Positions 42,101 through 54,100 of a DNA stretch of 64,000 nucleotides are shown in pieces; the stretch's first letter is position 1, and each line of letters begins with the position of its first letter. The notes beneath the pieces were generated by a model, which had not been told where the DNA came from, made no database searches, and worked only from the letters and a program-made list of their open reading frames with translations. This DNA is from Asterias rubens (lineage: Eukaryota > Echinodermata > Asteroidea > Forcipulatida > Asteriidae): positions 6,580,146 through 6,644,145 of the forward strand of contig NC_047076.1 of assembly GCF_902459465.1 (NCBI RefSeq), written 5' to 3'. The translations under genes were made by a program, and so were the position numbers.

Positions 42101-45100
42101 AAACCCCAATTTACCAGCCCCAGATCGGCGCTGCAACCCACTAATTTACACCTTTCTCTTCCCTCTTCATAGAGAGAGAAAATAGCTCTAATAAACAGCA
42201 GTCCATTACTGTGCCCGTCCATTTCTGTTCTCTCCCCCGCTTCTCTTTCTTTCTGTTTCTCTCTTCCCACGCAGAGTGGAATTATTTGTTTCACTCTTTC
42301 TTCTGTTTGTGTCATGTAGGGAGAGGCATGATGTTACGATGATCAAAACAGAACGATCAAAAGCGGCAAATCCCTACCTCAGCCTAGTTTCACGATTGTT
42401 ACAATCCAGGACGACTAAAGTAGTTACCAAAATAAGATTGTTTTAAAAATAAAACTGAACCACAAGTTTATAATCCCCCCCCCCCCCATTTAGAGAGTAC
42501 GGCTTTTACTTTAAGAGAGTATACCTCCTTCTTTCGAATTGTGTTTGTATTTTCCAGGCGAATTTCTTTGCCAACTCTTACCACGACGCATTGATCTTGT
42601 ATTCTCTGGCCGTTAATGAGACGCTGCACGAGAACGGAGACGTCCGCAACGGGCTAGCTTTACGAAAGAAAATGTGGAACCGAACATTTCAAGGTAAAAA
42701 AAAACACATTCAGATTGAGATCGAATTCGGACATCCATCATACGCACTAAGTTGAGTATCTGTTAACATGATGTACAACGTCAGTTAGTGTTTGTTGACT
42801 ATATTGGGCAAAATCATACTTAGAATAAATTGTTTTGTTCTTTGGACCAGAAATATAAACTTGAAAATCATAATTATAAGTTAGAACATAAATTAGTGAA
42901 AAAAATTCCCTTTATTGGGGCGGAGTTTCAATATTTCTAAAAGTGGGCGTTTTAAAAACAAAGTTTTATCTTCAGTGATCTGTTACTGTTTTTTAATTGT
43001 TTTTTTTAAGCCGATTTATGTCTAAAAGCTAAAAGAATGAGCAAAGAAAAGCAAATTTAGTCACAATAAACATATTACATTTTTTACCCCCCACTTTCTT
43101 AAAAATACGACTCCGCCCACTAAGGGGCAGAATTCAAGACAGTTATTAATTTTTAAATAATCATTAAACTGTTGTCATGTATTTTAGTCTAAAAAAAATG
43201 AGCAGAGAAAAGCAAATTTAGTCAAAATTAACATTATTACATTTTTTACCCCCCTTCTTTCTTAAAAATATGACTCCGCCCACAAACTATTACTGTTTTT
43301 TAATTGTTTTTTTTAAGCCGATTTATGTTATTTGAATAGAAATACTATAAAAGAATAATTTTTTTCCATGAGTTTAATAAGTTTCTTTAGTTATCCCCTC
43401 TTTTGTAATCGGGGCCAGAGTAGTAAACGAGGGTGTGTCTAAATTACACATGTGTAATACAGCCAAGAATGCAGTTGATTAATTGAGTCAGAGTGAAGAG
43501 AATTGGCTAGTTGGAGTGACGAGTTTAATAGTGCGGAACCGGTTCAGGAGGTACATTTTACCATTGGGAAGGTCTATCATCGGGAACTTGTGCCGTCTGG
43601 ACCTTGCCACTGCGTGCGCCGCTCTTCTGCTTTAGCTTTAGAGAACCATCACTGATATGGCACACTCTCTTTGGATCATCTGAATAGGGAAATTTGCCTT
43701 ACTCAGGACTGGTAGCCAATCAGTCTTTGTGCAGCTAACAGCACCAGCGATGGTCCTCATGGTGCTGTTCAATTGAATATCGAGTAGGCTTGAGAGTTTC
43801 TCCAAACTGGATCACAATACTAAACTGGATCACAATACTCAGCCCCCAGTGGCAGATAGCTAGCGCCGTTGAGCAAAGTGTTTCGGCATTTGCTACCAAG
43901 AATTTACCAGTGAGATTGTGGATCATATTGTTTCTGGTCCCAATTTTGACAGTCACCTTCTGCAGAAGAGTTTTAAAGGCAATTGTAGGGTCACCGCAAT
44001 GGTATGGACAGCTACAGTTTCAACCAGATTAACACCACCAAGCCGCCCCAAACTTAACTATATGTTCCCATACCCAAGGTCAACCACATACCACTACTCA
44101 CTTTCTTCCGTGTATGTTCCATCAAGCAGGCATAAGGCCAATATACCCTCCGCTCACAAGAAACTTCATCATAAAATGAGGGATTCTTTAACCGACCACC
44201 GAATTGACTGGAGTGCTGCAAAGCTCATCACTCTCATTCAGCCTTTTATCTTTGTAATTGAGAAGCCAAATGCCAACTGAATGTCTCCTGGTCTGGGGCT
44301 CTTCTTGAAAACTGTGACCATACTGTGTATCTAGGTGTCACCCTAGACCTCTGCCTCTCATTTAAGACCCATGTTGCGAAGACCAAAGCCAAAGTCTGTG
44401 CAAGAAACAACATTGTCAGCAAACTTACTGGAACAAGATGGAGTGCCAGCCCAGACACTCTTCGATCAACAGCCTTAGACCTTTGTTTTTCATCTGCAGA
44501 GTATGCGTGCCCAGTCTGGGAAAGATCTACCCACGCTAAGAAGATTGATCCAGCCATCAATGCTACATGCCGACTCATCACTGGATGCCTCAGACCAACA
44601 CCAACTGATAGCCTGTACAAACTTTCTGGTATAGCCAGACCACGAGCGAAACCCTCCATTCAGCCACACACCTGCTAAGAATAGACTCGGTCCAGGAAAA
44701 GCTTCCTCAACAAAGTCAAACCAAGTGCAGAAGCCGGGGCTCTTCGTACTGCCATGTGACATGAGAGACTTGGTAAACTTCCACCTAGAACATCCATGGA
44801 CATACGTGCTTCGGAAGAACTCCCCCCTGATGCTGACTCAGGTTGGGCTGAATAGAAGTCCCTCAACAGACTTGGAACATCAACTGGCCGGTGCAACGTG
44901 TCTCTCAAGAAGTGGGGATATCTAGACTCTGAAGACGTTACCTGCATATGTAAGACAGAGCCACAAACTATGGAGCAGGAATACAGAACAGAGGACAACG
45001 ATCTTGCTAGGAACTGTGTCCAGTTCTGGCTGAAACACAATATATAGTGTGTGTGTGGACACGATAAGAAGAACAAGAAGCCTTTGCACCGCGAATGCAT

Positions 45101-48100
45101 TAGAGGACATTGCAGTTACCAGCAGGACACCCTTCTTCAAAACATCAGCCTCCACCTAAGTGACATTTGGCTCCTACTCTTCCTGACCAATGAATATCGA
45201 CCCTCTATCCACAGCACGTTTCCTAAACCCCCATTAACTTGGGTCGTACTGGTAGATTTCAATGGCCTCTCCAATGGCCTCATCAAATACCAACTCACCA
45301 CTTTTCCTCTTCCCTGTACATGTTACCTATTTCAGTATTCCGACATGTATGCTACAGCTCAGTGATCATTCCAACACATCCAAACCGAATAACTACACTG
45401 TATGAGTGGATTCTTCGCCATATGTTTAACTGCAAACCTTTCTCAAAATTGCAAAAAAAAAATGCTAATATAAATGTTACTTATTGTTCTGGCCTGCATG
45501 GCATGGTGCCAGATCACACTGTGCGGGTATAATGGCGTGATTTGAGAGCTTGAGTTTGCCATAGCCATAGTATACATAACCGACGATTTTACAGTACATA
45601 CTATGTCTGATGTCATTACTATGACAGAGTATCAGATTTTGCCGGCCCAGGACATACTTTTATTCCTGTATTGTTGATGAGATTGTTGGCTGCTTGTGCA
45701 TTCTTGGCTGTATTACACATGTGTAATTTAGCAAACCCTCGTTTACTACTCTGGCCCCGCCCACAAAAGAGGGGATAAATAAAGAAACTATTTAAACTCA
45801 TGGAAAAAATGTATTCTTTTATAGTATTTCTATTAAAATAACATAAATCAGCTTAAAAAAACAATTAAAAAACAGTAATAGTTCACTAAAGATAACACTT
45901 TGTTTTAAAAACGCCCACTTTTAGAAATATTGAAACCCCGCCCACAAAAGGGCTTATAATTATGATTTTCAAGTTTATATTTCTGGTCAAAAGCACAACA
46001 AAAATTTTATTCTAAGTATGATTTTGCCCAATATTTATATCAAAGACCCCCCTTTTTATGCAAATGAGGCTCCGCCCCCAAATAGGAGAGACCCTAGATG
46101 GGTCCAAGTCTAAAATTGATTATTAGCCCAATACCAACCATCATAGCAAATTTCATGCTTTTACCACAAAGTGCACAATTGTTCACCTTAGCAGCTGCAC
46201 TATAATGGCGTTTGGTGGTTTAAGACGGGTCTTTTTTTTAACAGAATGTTTTATATCATGGTCCCCTTTAAGGCATTTCCGGTGAGGTGGGAATTACCGC
46301 CAATGGTGACCGAGCTGCAGTGTTCTCTCTCTGGGACATGACTGACGAGCAGAACGGTATATTTCAGGTGATGTTTTAGAAGTCACGTATTTTCTATTAA
46401 CGAGATGCCTAAAAAAGGTTTTGATACGTAAAGCCTTTCTAAGATGCAAATTATCTGTTGGAAACCACCCATTTTTTCTCCAGAACTACATTACTTCGAA
46501 AGGGAATCGTCGTTTCTAGCAATGTATTGTAATAACCGGTGCTCTTTACCAAGTAACTTGCTATAATGGTCATCATTATTTTTAAGAGTAATTACTAAAG
46601 TGTACCATCCCTGTAATGGTCACTTAGCTTCGCTACTTTTCATTCCCTAATAAATGTCACTTAAAGCCATTATACACTTGCGGTACAGAAAAAAAAGTTC
46701 ACAGATTAACAAATAATTTACAGGGTTTACAGAAGGTTGTGGTGAAAGACTTCTCTTGAAATATTGTTCCATTAAATGCTTTACTTTTTGAGAAAACATT
46801 AAAACAATATTCTGGATAGCGAGAATTACGGATTCATTTTACACATGTCATGACACGGCGAAACGTGCGGAGACAAGGGTGGGTTATCCCGTTATTTTCT
46901 CCCGACTCCGATGACCGATTGAGCCTAAATTTTCACAGGTTTATTTTATATATAAGTTGTGATACACGAAGTGTGGGCCTTGGACAATACTGTTTACCGA
47001 AAGTGTACACTATTGGTAATTACTGTTAACATAAAAAACTTACTTGGAAACGAGCAATGGAGAGCTGTTGATGTGAGAAACTGCTCCCCCTGAAACGTAG
47101 TTATTGAGAAAGGGGTAAATTCTCACTCAGGGTTTCAGACTTGAAGCCTTTTATTAGGCATCTGAAAGCACCCATATTGCAACAAGGGTGTTTTTTCTTT
47201 TATTATTCTCTTGCACCTTCGTTTACAAATTGAGTCAAAAGATTCACAGATTTGTTATTGTTTGCATATGTTGGGATACACCAGGTGAAAATACTGGTTT
47301 TTGACATTTACTATAGGTGTCCAATGCCTTTAAAGGTCACTGTAATACAGGACTCATCTTCCCTTTTTCATATTATGCTTTGATCTTATTATCTATTTTT
47401 TTTTTCTTGTGATGTAGGCCTATTTATAGGTTTCTCGTCAAATTTCAACAAAAGCTCATTCAATTTGACACACATGGCTTATTCAGTTTCGTTTGAGAAC
47501 GAATGCTCCGTAAAATAAGCATTCTACAGTCAAAAGGAGTAACTCACTTTCAAAAAAATTACACTGGTCGTGACGACTGTGTATTGACTCCTGACGCTTC
47601 TCGTTGTGTTCTTATTTGACTAGGTGGTCGCTGACTACTACGGCTTTTCTGATGAGTTGAGGTTTCGCAGAGAGATTGACTGGCATGGCCTCCCTCTCGG
47701 TGACGTACCTATGGACACGCCCCTTTGTGGATTCTTCAACGAGAATCCCGAATGCCAGAAGAAAGGTATTGTGGCCCAAATTTCATTAAGCTGCTTAGGT
47801 ATACACAAAATCTGCTTAGTACATACAAATCGTGCCTAAAAAATAGTTGGAGCTCAGCAATCAATCACTGAACACCATCATCATCATCATCATCATCATT
47901 TAGGCTGTGTTCATCCTGTGTAAAGATGTGAGCCCTCCTCATGTAAATGCCGTTCATTTCTATTTCTTGCAGTTCTGGTCCATGTTGCTCCTGCATAATT
48001 CCTAATGTCATCTCTCCATCTTCTTCTCTGTCTACTTCTTTTCCTTTTCCCTGTCCTTGGTTGCCAGTCTATTATTCTTAATGTCCATCTGTTGTCATTT

Positions 48101-51100
48101 CTTCGGACAGTGTGACCATCCCATCTCCATTTAGCTTGTTTTATTGTCCTTGTGATGTATCTTACTCCGGTTTCATTTGTATTTCTATGTACTTTTATCC
48201 TGTCTGTATTGAGATATGTAGCATTTGTCTCTCCATTGCTCTTTGTGGCGGAGTTTACGTTTTAACAGTTTTATTGTTTCCATGAATCTGCTCTAAAACA
48301 TGGACAACATCAAAACTGATGGAACATAGACTCCGCACAGCACAAACAATACCATAATATGAGAACGAACGTAATAATGGCACCAGAGAAAAAGATGGAG
48401 GGACGAGCTCCGACAATACGATAGTTTGGTACAACCAAGAACAAAACAGGGATATCTGGAGATATCACTTTAAGGCCTTCGTAATGCAGTGGATTGACAA
48501 TGACTGAAAAATAAAAACAAAATTAATCATCAAAGTAATTCCCCAAACAATATTTCATATTTCCCACTATGGATTCATCTTTATGTGTTTGTTTATTTCA
48601 TTAACTAAGTATTTGATTATTTTAGAAAATAACACAGTGCTGATAGCATGTGTAATAACTGGATGCTGTCTAATGGTGGCCTGTGCAGCTATAATGATTG
48701 TCATGTACAGGTAAGCGTCGTGGAAACAAGTCTGTTATTTTCCATACAAGTTTCTTAACTTTGTTAGAACCTACACATGTTTTCTCTTTTGCCTATAGGT
48801 TTCTCGCAGAGACTTTCCCATACACTAGGTAGCACCAGTTTGTGAAACTATAAACTATGTTCGCCTCCGAATTAGCGGCTACCCCTAATGCTACGGCTAC
48901 GGCTGAATCACCAGGTCACAATGCATTGATGTGTGGGACGTTCACTAGCAACAGTCGCAGGCACAGCCCTAGCCGCCAATTTGAATTTTAATTCAAATTG
49001 GCGGCTTAAAAGAACATATACGTCAGAATCTCCCAAAAAACATGTTGGTGACGACATGATTAAACATTTTCAAATTATGGTATTTTTACACAGACCAGGA
49101 TAATTTGGTGTCGCTTTAATTGGGCATTCATAATGACCCAGTGAGTTCTGCGTCTCCCTTTCACCTCTGTGGACCCCGGTTGGATACCCTGACCGGAGCC
49201 TTGCATGTTGATTGGGTTTTCAGTCCCTAACTGTGTGGGTTTTCTTTTCTCCCACTTTTTCACTGTCTTCTCTAAAGCAAAGTTGATGTGTCCGTTAGGA
49301 TGCTTTGCCGACTATATAATTCACATTCGGAACCTTGCGAGTTTATAGGCCCCTTTCACGTGACGTCACAAGACACATACAGCGCCCTCCGCGATGGCGG
49401 ACAACGTGAGGCCTGCACTTTTTAACCTCGATTTTTATACTTTTTAACCTCGTTTTTTTTAAATACTTTTTTACAGAAAGTCGAAGTTGAATGCGGATCT
49501 CATGGACATGTCATGGAAAATCCCGTATGTAGATTTGACTTTCAGTGACGTTTCTAAATCGGTTGGTTCTTCCATGCGTTCTCTACCGATGTCCGTTGTA
49601 AGTTGCCGCCAATTTTGTTTTAAACGCGGCAAAACAAAACCACGCGGAAACCGCTAAAGTTTGTGGCAACTTTTCATCACTCACTCTAAAAGGAAGTCTT
49701 ATTGAATGCATTCAATGTTGGTATTATCATTAAAAAGAATAGTTTTACCTTTGTTAACATAATTCTCATACATCGCACTTCTTTTTGTTACTTTCTTAGC
49801 GGTTCTTAATATTGCTTTGTTTATTTTTGAGATGGAAAGGGCCAAAAAGCGTTAATTTGATGGATTTGATGTTGTTTGAGCCGCATAAGGACTTTTTACA
49901 TAACAAGCTGAATTCTACAAATAACCAAACATGGAATGAGAGAAAAATCAAATGGTCCTCAGTGGGATTTGAACCCAATATCCCTGACACTCCGGGCAGA
50001 CGCTCTCCTCCAACTGAGCTATGAAGCACAGTAGAATATACTCCCTCAGGTTTTCCCTCAGTGTTGGATGGATGCACAGCTATAACAAACACAATATTTT
50101 GATTTGGTATGGTGCATAATTACCATATAAATAAAACATTATGTTATTTAAACGATTATTGACAATTGTTTTGTTTGTTTGTGTGTTGCTTTTGTCTATT
50201 TTAGTCTAGCTCAATGACAGACGTAAACAAGAGGCAGATATACACCAAAGTTGCTCAATACGAGGCAAGGAACAACCTATACTTTCGGCTTTCTTTTTAA
50301 ACTATTGTACCTCTTGCACTCTTTGTATTGTGGATATGTTTTTTGTCCTCTTATTAATAAAGTTTAATTATTCTTTGTGTGTCACTGATTGTTCTTGAAA
50401 GTTTGGTTGTTCTGCTCTGAGCAAAACGCCACTACTGACGGACTGATTGGAACCCACAGCACGGTGTCGTACCATGGTACCTCATGGTCGTACCAAGACA
50501 TTTTCATTTGTTTGGGGAGGACATATTTTAGGGGGCTAATTATTGTATTTGCATTGTCGATCCCATTTGACGACTTGCCAAGCCCGGACAACTTTGCAAT
50601 AATTATTGACGTCCCAATCGGACGATTTGACAATTGACACGATAAACACATTCAGGTGGCGACTAGACTTGACTATATCGAACCATGCACTGGAGCATGT
50701 TCGATATGGTCAATTCGAGAGCTACGTCACAGTTTCTGGTCAAGTCTAGACGCTCACTCGACATTGCTCACTGCTGTCCAGACCCGGACGAGGTGACAAT
50801 ACCCCTGTCCCGATCCCGACCTGGACGACTTGACTACAAAGTTCAACATTCCTCGCCTGCTGTATTATTAAAGACACTGACACTATTTGTACAGTTGGTG
50901 TATCTCAACATAAGCATAAAATAACAAACTTGTGAAACTTTGAACTCAATCGGTCGTCGAAGTTGCGAGATAATAATGAAAGAAAAAACACCCTTGTCAC
51001 ACGATGTTATGTGCTTTCAGATGCTTGATTTCGAGACCTCAAATTCTAAACCTGAGGTCTCAAAATCAAATTCGTGGAAAATTACTTCTTTCTCGAAAAC

Positions 51101-54100
51101 TCCATTACTTCAGAGGAAGCCGTTTCTCACAATGTTTTATACCATCAACCTCTCCCCATTACTCAGTACCAAGTAAGGTTTTATGCTAATAATTATTTTG
51201 AGTGATTACCATTATATTATTTTTAGTGTCCACTGCCTTTAACTTTAATGTTTTGTTGAAAAGTACAGAGTCGAGTTGTCGCTCTAAAGCCACTGAATGT
51301 TACCGTAGAGTTGACCAAAAGCGTCTTCAAAGTATTCCGAGATGTAAGTACATCTTTCATTGATTCGTGAGAAATATTTGTTTGTCTCCATTGGTTCATA
51401 ATTACCTTATTTTGGGAATTTGTGCATGTGATGTGCCCTTAGGATACTTTGCCGACTACTACAAAATTAAGATTCAGATTTTCCTGGTTTCTTACAATCT
51501 GAAGATTCTATATCTTCTTAGTCATCCTGAGTAGAAGCATTTTCAGGTGGTTTTTATGATTTGTTTCCGTCTCTTACTTTTAGTTGAGAGGTCTTGAACA
51601 CAGCAACATTGTCCGGTTTGTTGGCGTGTGCGTGGACGGGCCCGATGCGAACAAACGCCTGCTGGTGACAGAGTACTGCCCGAAAGGAAGTCTGCAGGTG
51701 TGCCAATATATTTTATCAAGGAAACTCTTTTTAAAAAGGATATAAAAAGCGATTGTTTATTTATACATAAAAAAACTTTCAATGTGATGACAAAATAGCC
51801 AGTTGCTTAATTGGAAACGTATACCATAATGGACACAGGCTGTCACCTATATGTTCCCATCCTCTTGTAAAGAAAGAGTTGAAACCAACGGTTATTTTCA
51901 GAACCACCCCAACTCATTTAGAGATAGTCATTACATGGTGTTACCGCAAACCTTTCCCTAAAGTACATCCTCCTAAAATTCCCAAAATTACAAAATCTAA
52001 TGTCTTGACAAGTATAGCTATAGGTGCCAAGTTGTGTCCAAAAAGACACCATTCACTCCTTTAGCTGGCACAATGGTATATTATTATATACTAACTGGTG
52101 GATATAAAAAGTCATTTCATTAATACATATAACAAAGTCACAAGTGCCTTTATGCGATGTCCCTAAAGTCGGGCCCTTTTTATAGCAAAAAATCTGTCTC
52201 AAGACACACTCTGACAGTGTGCCAGATTCAATGCTTTTATCATCAAAGACACATTTTCCATCACCTATCTGCCGTTGTATTGGCGTAGAGACCAGTGGGA
52301 CAATACTGTCGCCGCCATTTTGCAGGAAAACATGCTGATGCATTATATGCATAATACTTTGAATATATTATGCAAATGACATCACCGCTGTGACGTTATT
52401 TTAATGAAAATAATGTGCATTCACGTTTACTCGTAGGATATTCTTGAAAATGAATGTTTGAAATTGGACTGGGACTTCAAGAGCTCTCTTCTGATTGACA
52501 TCATCAAGGTAAGATGTCTTCAAGAAATCTTTGCATCGGGGGTAACAACATTTCCATTTGTTTGTATTTACCCACCGATGCGTGTCACCATTGTATACTC
52601 AGTACTATGGAAATATTGTTTATATATTAAAAGCAAAATCGGCATTTATTGACAAGTTTTGTAGAGTTACTATAAAGAACAGATATTGATAACCATATAA
52701 ACTATTTGTCTTACTAGTTTATAATGAACAAGTTAATACGAGACACACTTTCTTCCATATCCTTCTGGGAGTTGTCCGTCTTTGTCAGTGCACAAAGGTT
52801 GTTGTTTGTCTGAGTATCCTGTATATTAACAAAAAATTCCAGTTTGATTTTTTTTGAGAGAGAGAGAGTTCAAATTGAAGAATCCACACGTATAAACACA
52901 GGGCTTGCATTTCCTCCATCACCGGAGCGAGATCGGAGGAGTCCACGGCAGAATGCGCTCTTCCAACTGCGTGGTGGATGCTCGTTTCGTCGTCAAACTC
53001 ACGGACTTCGGCCTGCATGATGGGGACCGTGAGCGACCGTCCGAAAGCAACGGTGGACAGGTTGAGCTAAAAGGTGATGCTCGTTCAACCTCTTGTCCTG
53101 CATAGTATTTTAATGGGAAACACACTGTCATAGTACAGGGAACTTAAACCCCAATCCACATGCAAGGTTCTTGTCTGATAAGGGATTCGAACCGGGGTCC
53201 ATCAAACAAGAAATCACTTTGTGTAGACCTGATCCCTTAAAGGAAGGTACACTATTGGTAATTATCGAAGACCAGTGTTCTCACTATGGTGTATCCCAAC
53301 ATATGCATAAAATAACAAACCTGTGAAAATTTGAGCTCAATTGATCATCGGAGTCGGGAGAAAATGAGGAAAGAAAAAACACCCTTGTCGGACGAATTTG
53401 TGTGCTTTCAGATAGGAATATAAGGCTTCTAGCTAGAAGTCTTTTGTTATTTTAGTGAGAAATTACCTCTGGCAAAAACATCCAGTGACCCATGAGATTC
53501 GGACCAACGACCTTCAACTTTAAAGTAAAGTATAATCATCCAAGCCAAAGGGTAAGCACAGTGAATAGCAAACGGTTCGAGTTTCACATAATTGCAAGGA
53601 TTCTGCATTCATTTTGATCTTGCGATTTGAATTCATCTTTTACAGGGATGCTGTGGAGGTCTCCGGAGCACCTTAGGAGCGTTGATAAAGCACCGACGAA
53701 AGAGGGCGACATTTATGCCGTGGGAATCATCATGCAAGAGGTTATCACGAGGGAAGAGCCGTTCTACGCCGAGAGGAATGTAAACAATATGGATATCAAA
53801 GGTGAAACAAGGACAACAAAGTTGAACTTGAACGTAATGAGGGCGTGTTTGGTTTATGGAATGCGGTTTTTCGTTGGGGATGGGCACTGTAGTGCACCCC
53901 ACTAAATAAATAGTTTACAGTGCAAAATGCTTAGAAATCTTTCAGCTTTTGTAGTAAGTAAATGGCAAATTATTCGTTGACTCTTGTGCTATTATCCTCT
54001 GCCCAATTTGATAAGGGGAGTCCATTAGGACCCATGTAGTTATTCTCAATCCTTTACACTGGTGTAATTTTCCAAACGTCCGATCATCAATCTTGAACAA

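Larger units (their letters stand above)
42803..46204. mobile_element. Composite inverted-repeat element carrying two divergent RT relics
   Basis: 3.4 kb in cyclase intron 4. The outer arms are inverted copies of the 480 bp repeat (42803-43426 and 45748-46204). Next come inverted 62 bp segments (43411-43473 and 45697-45758) containing GGCCAGAGTAGTAAACGAGG and TTACACATGTGTAATACAGC. The core holds reverse-transcriptase relics pointing outward on both strands. The left arm has an internal duplication: TTACTGTTTTTTAATTG with its flanking bases occurs at 42984 and again at 43286. Confidence 0.75.

Noticed and set aside
42158..42315. Pyrimidine-rich stretch with several CTCTTTCTTTCTG words as a regulatory element
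   Set aside because: Simple-sequence tract in cyclase intron 3 about 250 bp before exon 4; no specific motif.
45051..45532. Overlapping ORFs of about 100 codons on both strands
   Set aside because: They lie inside the composite transposon and show no domain beyond the RT relic that ends near 45046.
47879..47899. CAT-triplet run as a coding His tract
   Set aside because: It is the 3' microsatellite tail of the minus-strand RTE-like fragment.
49952..50030. Functional tRNA gene
   Set aside because: A and B boxes are present but the arms do not pair properly; more likely a SINE head or pseudogene.
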